Shown here: piece by piece, positions 63,430-64,000 of the stretch
How the letters are laid out: each line of letters starts with the position of its first letter
Numbering within the stretch: position 1 is the stretch's first letter
Source of the DNA: Sphingobacteriales bacterium
Lineage (GTDB): Bacteria > Bacteroidota > Bacteroidia > Chitinophagales > UBA2359
DNA length: 64,000 bases
Assembly: GCA_016711295.1 (NCBI GenBank)
Contig: JADJTE010000015.1
Span: 1 to 64,000, forward strand
Reading direction: 5' to 3'
Position numbers and translations under genes: made by a program
Notes under the pieces: model-generated
What the model was told of the DNA's origin: nothing
Database searches by the model: none
What the model saw: the letters and a program-made list of their open reading frames with translations, nothing else

Positions 63430-64000
63430 CTACCTACCACCAAGGGCTATGTCAATAAATTGCTTGATAATGCAATGCCCCAAGGGAGTCATCACCGATT
63501 CGGGGTGGAATTGTACCCCAAATACAGGGCGCAAAGGGTCGTACATCGCCATAATTTCGCCTTGGGCATCGATGCAACTGACGCGCAAAGCAGCATTTGG
63601 CGGTATATATTGCCCATCAACGACCCACGAATGATAACGACCCGCCAAAAAATTATCTGGTAAGCCACCGAGCAAGGGGTCGCGGCGGTCGGTGACAAGC
63701 AAAGAATGTTGTACGCCATGATAAACTTGGGGCAGGTTTTTGAGCTTATAGCCATAAGCCTCACCAATGGCTTGCAAGCCCAAGCATACGCCCAATATAG
63801 GCATATTGCCCAATTCCGTGCGTAATAATTGCGGCATGATACCCGCGTCGGCAGGCAATCCCGGCCCTGGCGACAAGATGATGGCATCATAGCTTAGGGC
63901 TTGGGATAGGGCAATACGGTCGTTTCTGCATACATCTATATGCGCATATTCAGCTACTTCGGCTACGGTGTGTGCTAAATTGTAGGTAAACGAATCGTAA
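63430..64000 (-). CDS. trpG: Anthranilate/aminodeoxychorismate synthase glutaminase component (partial)
   Basis: The 3' part of a class I glutamine amidotransferase; the start lies beyond the right edge. Visible are SPGPGLPADAG, the nucleophile Cys in ILGVCLGLQAIGEAYG, the HSLLV and GRYHSW segments, and the catalytic His/Glu in VFGVQFHPESVMTPLG. This is the TrpG/PabA signature; it supplies ammonia to TrpE or PabB. Whether it serves tryptophan or folate synthesis cannot be told because the partner gene is outside the window. It is convergent with the metal efflux operon, 19 bases away. Confidence 0.9.
   Translation of the reverse strand, partial: YDSFTYNLAHTVAEVAEYAHIDVCRNDRIALSQALSYDAIILSPGPGLPADAGIMPQLLRTELGNMPILGVCLGLQAIGEAYGYKLKNLPQVYHGVQHSLLVTDRRDPLLGGLPDNFLAGRYHSWVVDGQYIPPNAALRVSCIDAQGEIMAMYDPLRPVFGVQFHPESVMTPLGHCIIKQFIDIALGGR

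Noticed and set aside
1..64000. tRNA or rRNA genes
   Set aside because: I saw no stretch with tRNA- or rRNA-like conserved sequence, though a covariance-model scan could not be run.

Overview
The window comes from a Bacteroidota chromosome. Evidence: secreted peptidases ending in type A type IX secretion (T9SS) sorting domains, a GldH gliding lipoprotein, a DUF5686 outer-membrane protein, a CzcA-type RND pump carrying its own TolC-like domain, and promoters of the form TTG-N17/19-TAnnTTTG. The genus cannot be fixed from the sequence.

Layout. (1) About 1-29,030 is accessory DNA with every recognisable host gene on the + strand (one IS30 copy is inserted): a broken unrecognised gene, a lytic-transglycosylase-like gene with a lipoprotein partner, then four secreted peptidases of four different families (S1 at 4.8 kb, M43 at 8.6 kb, M57 at 13.9 kb, M4 at 16.3 kb), a giant sacsin-like GHKL ATPase (20.6-25.3 kb), an amidase, and a HAD / GNAT / chloramphenicol-acetyltransferase-like trio closed by a strong terminator at 29,186-29,220. 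Units here are separated by arrays of 65-85 bp repeats and by imperfect palindromes of 58-103 bp bounded by AAC...GTT. These look like integron attC sites, so this stretch may be a cassette array with secreted proteases as cargo. No integrase is visible. (2) 29.2-32.0 kb is a minus-strand operon: coiled-coil protein, coiled-coil plus longin/roadblock-like protein, Rab-like small GTPase, and a PAS plus kinase-like ATPase protein. (3) 32.0-56.8 kb is mostly housekeeping: pdxH, purL, a PaaE-like reductase, parA, gldH, a biotin carrier, an EnvC-like protein, dcd, an ABC ATPase, a C-terminal processing protease, a GAF-SpoIIE phosphatase, sbcD, an M28 peptidase, a DUF5686 protein, hmgA, kdsB, a polyprenyl synthase and a thioredoxin. 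(4) 57.7-63.4 kb is a divalent-metal efflux system, followed by the 3' part of a trpG/pabA gene on the minus strand.

Mobile DNA: one IS30 (interrupting a gene), one IS630 with three approximately 103-bp MITEs that share its ends and TA target, one IS5, and two nested 101-bp MITE-like elements.

Reading frames are broken at a great many points, including in purL, parA, sbcD and the metal pump. Many breaks sit in runs of A, T, G or C and are cured by one base. The simplest reading is uncorrected indel error in this assembly, so most split genes are given here as one restored gene. A few places (in-frame stops, the IS30 and MITE insertions) may be real damage.
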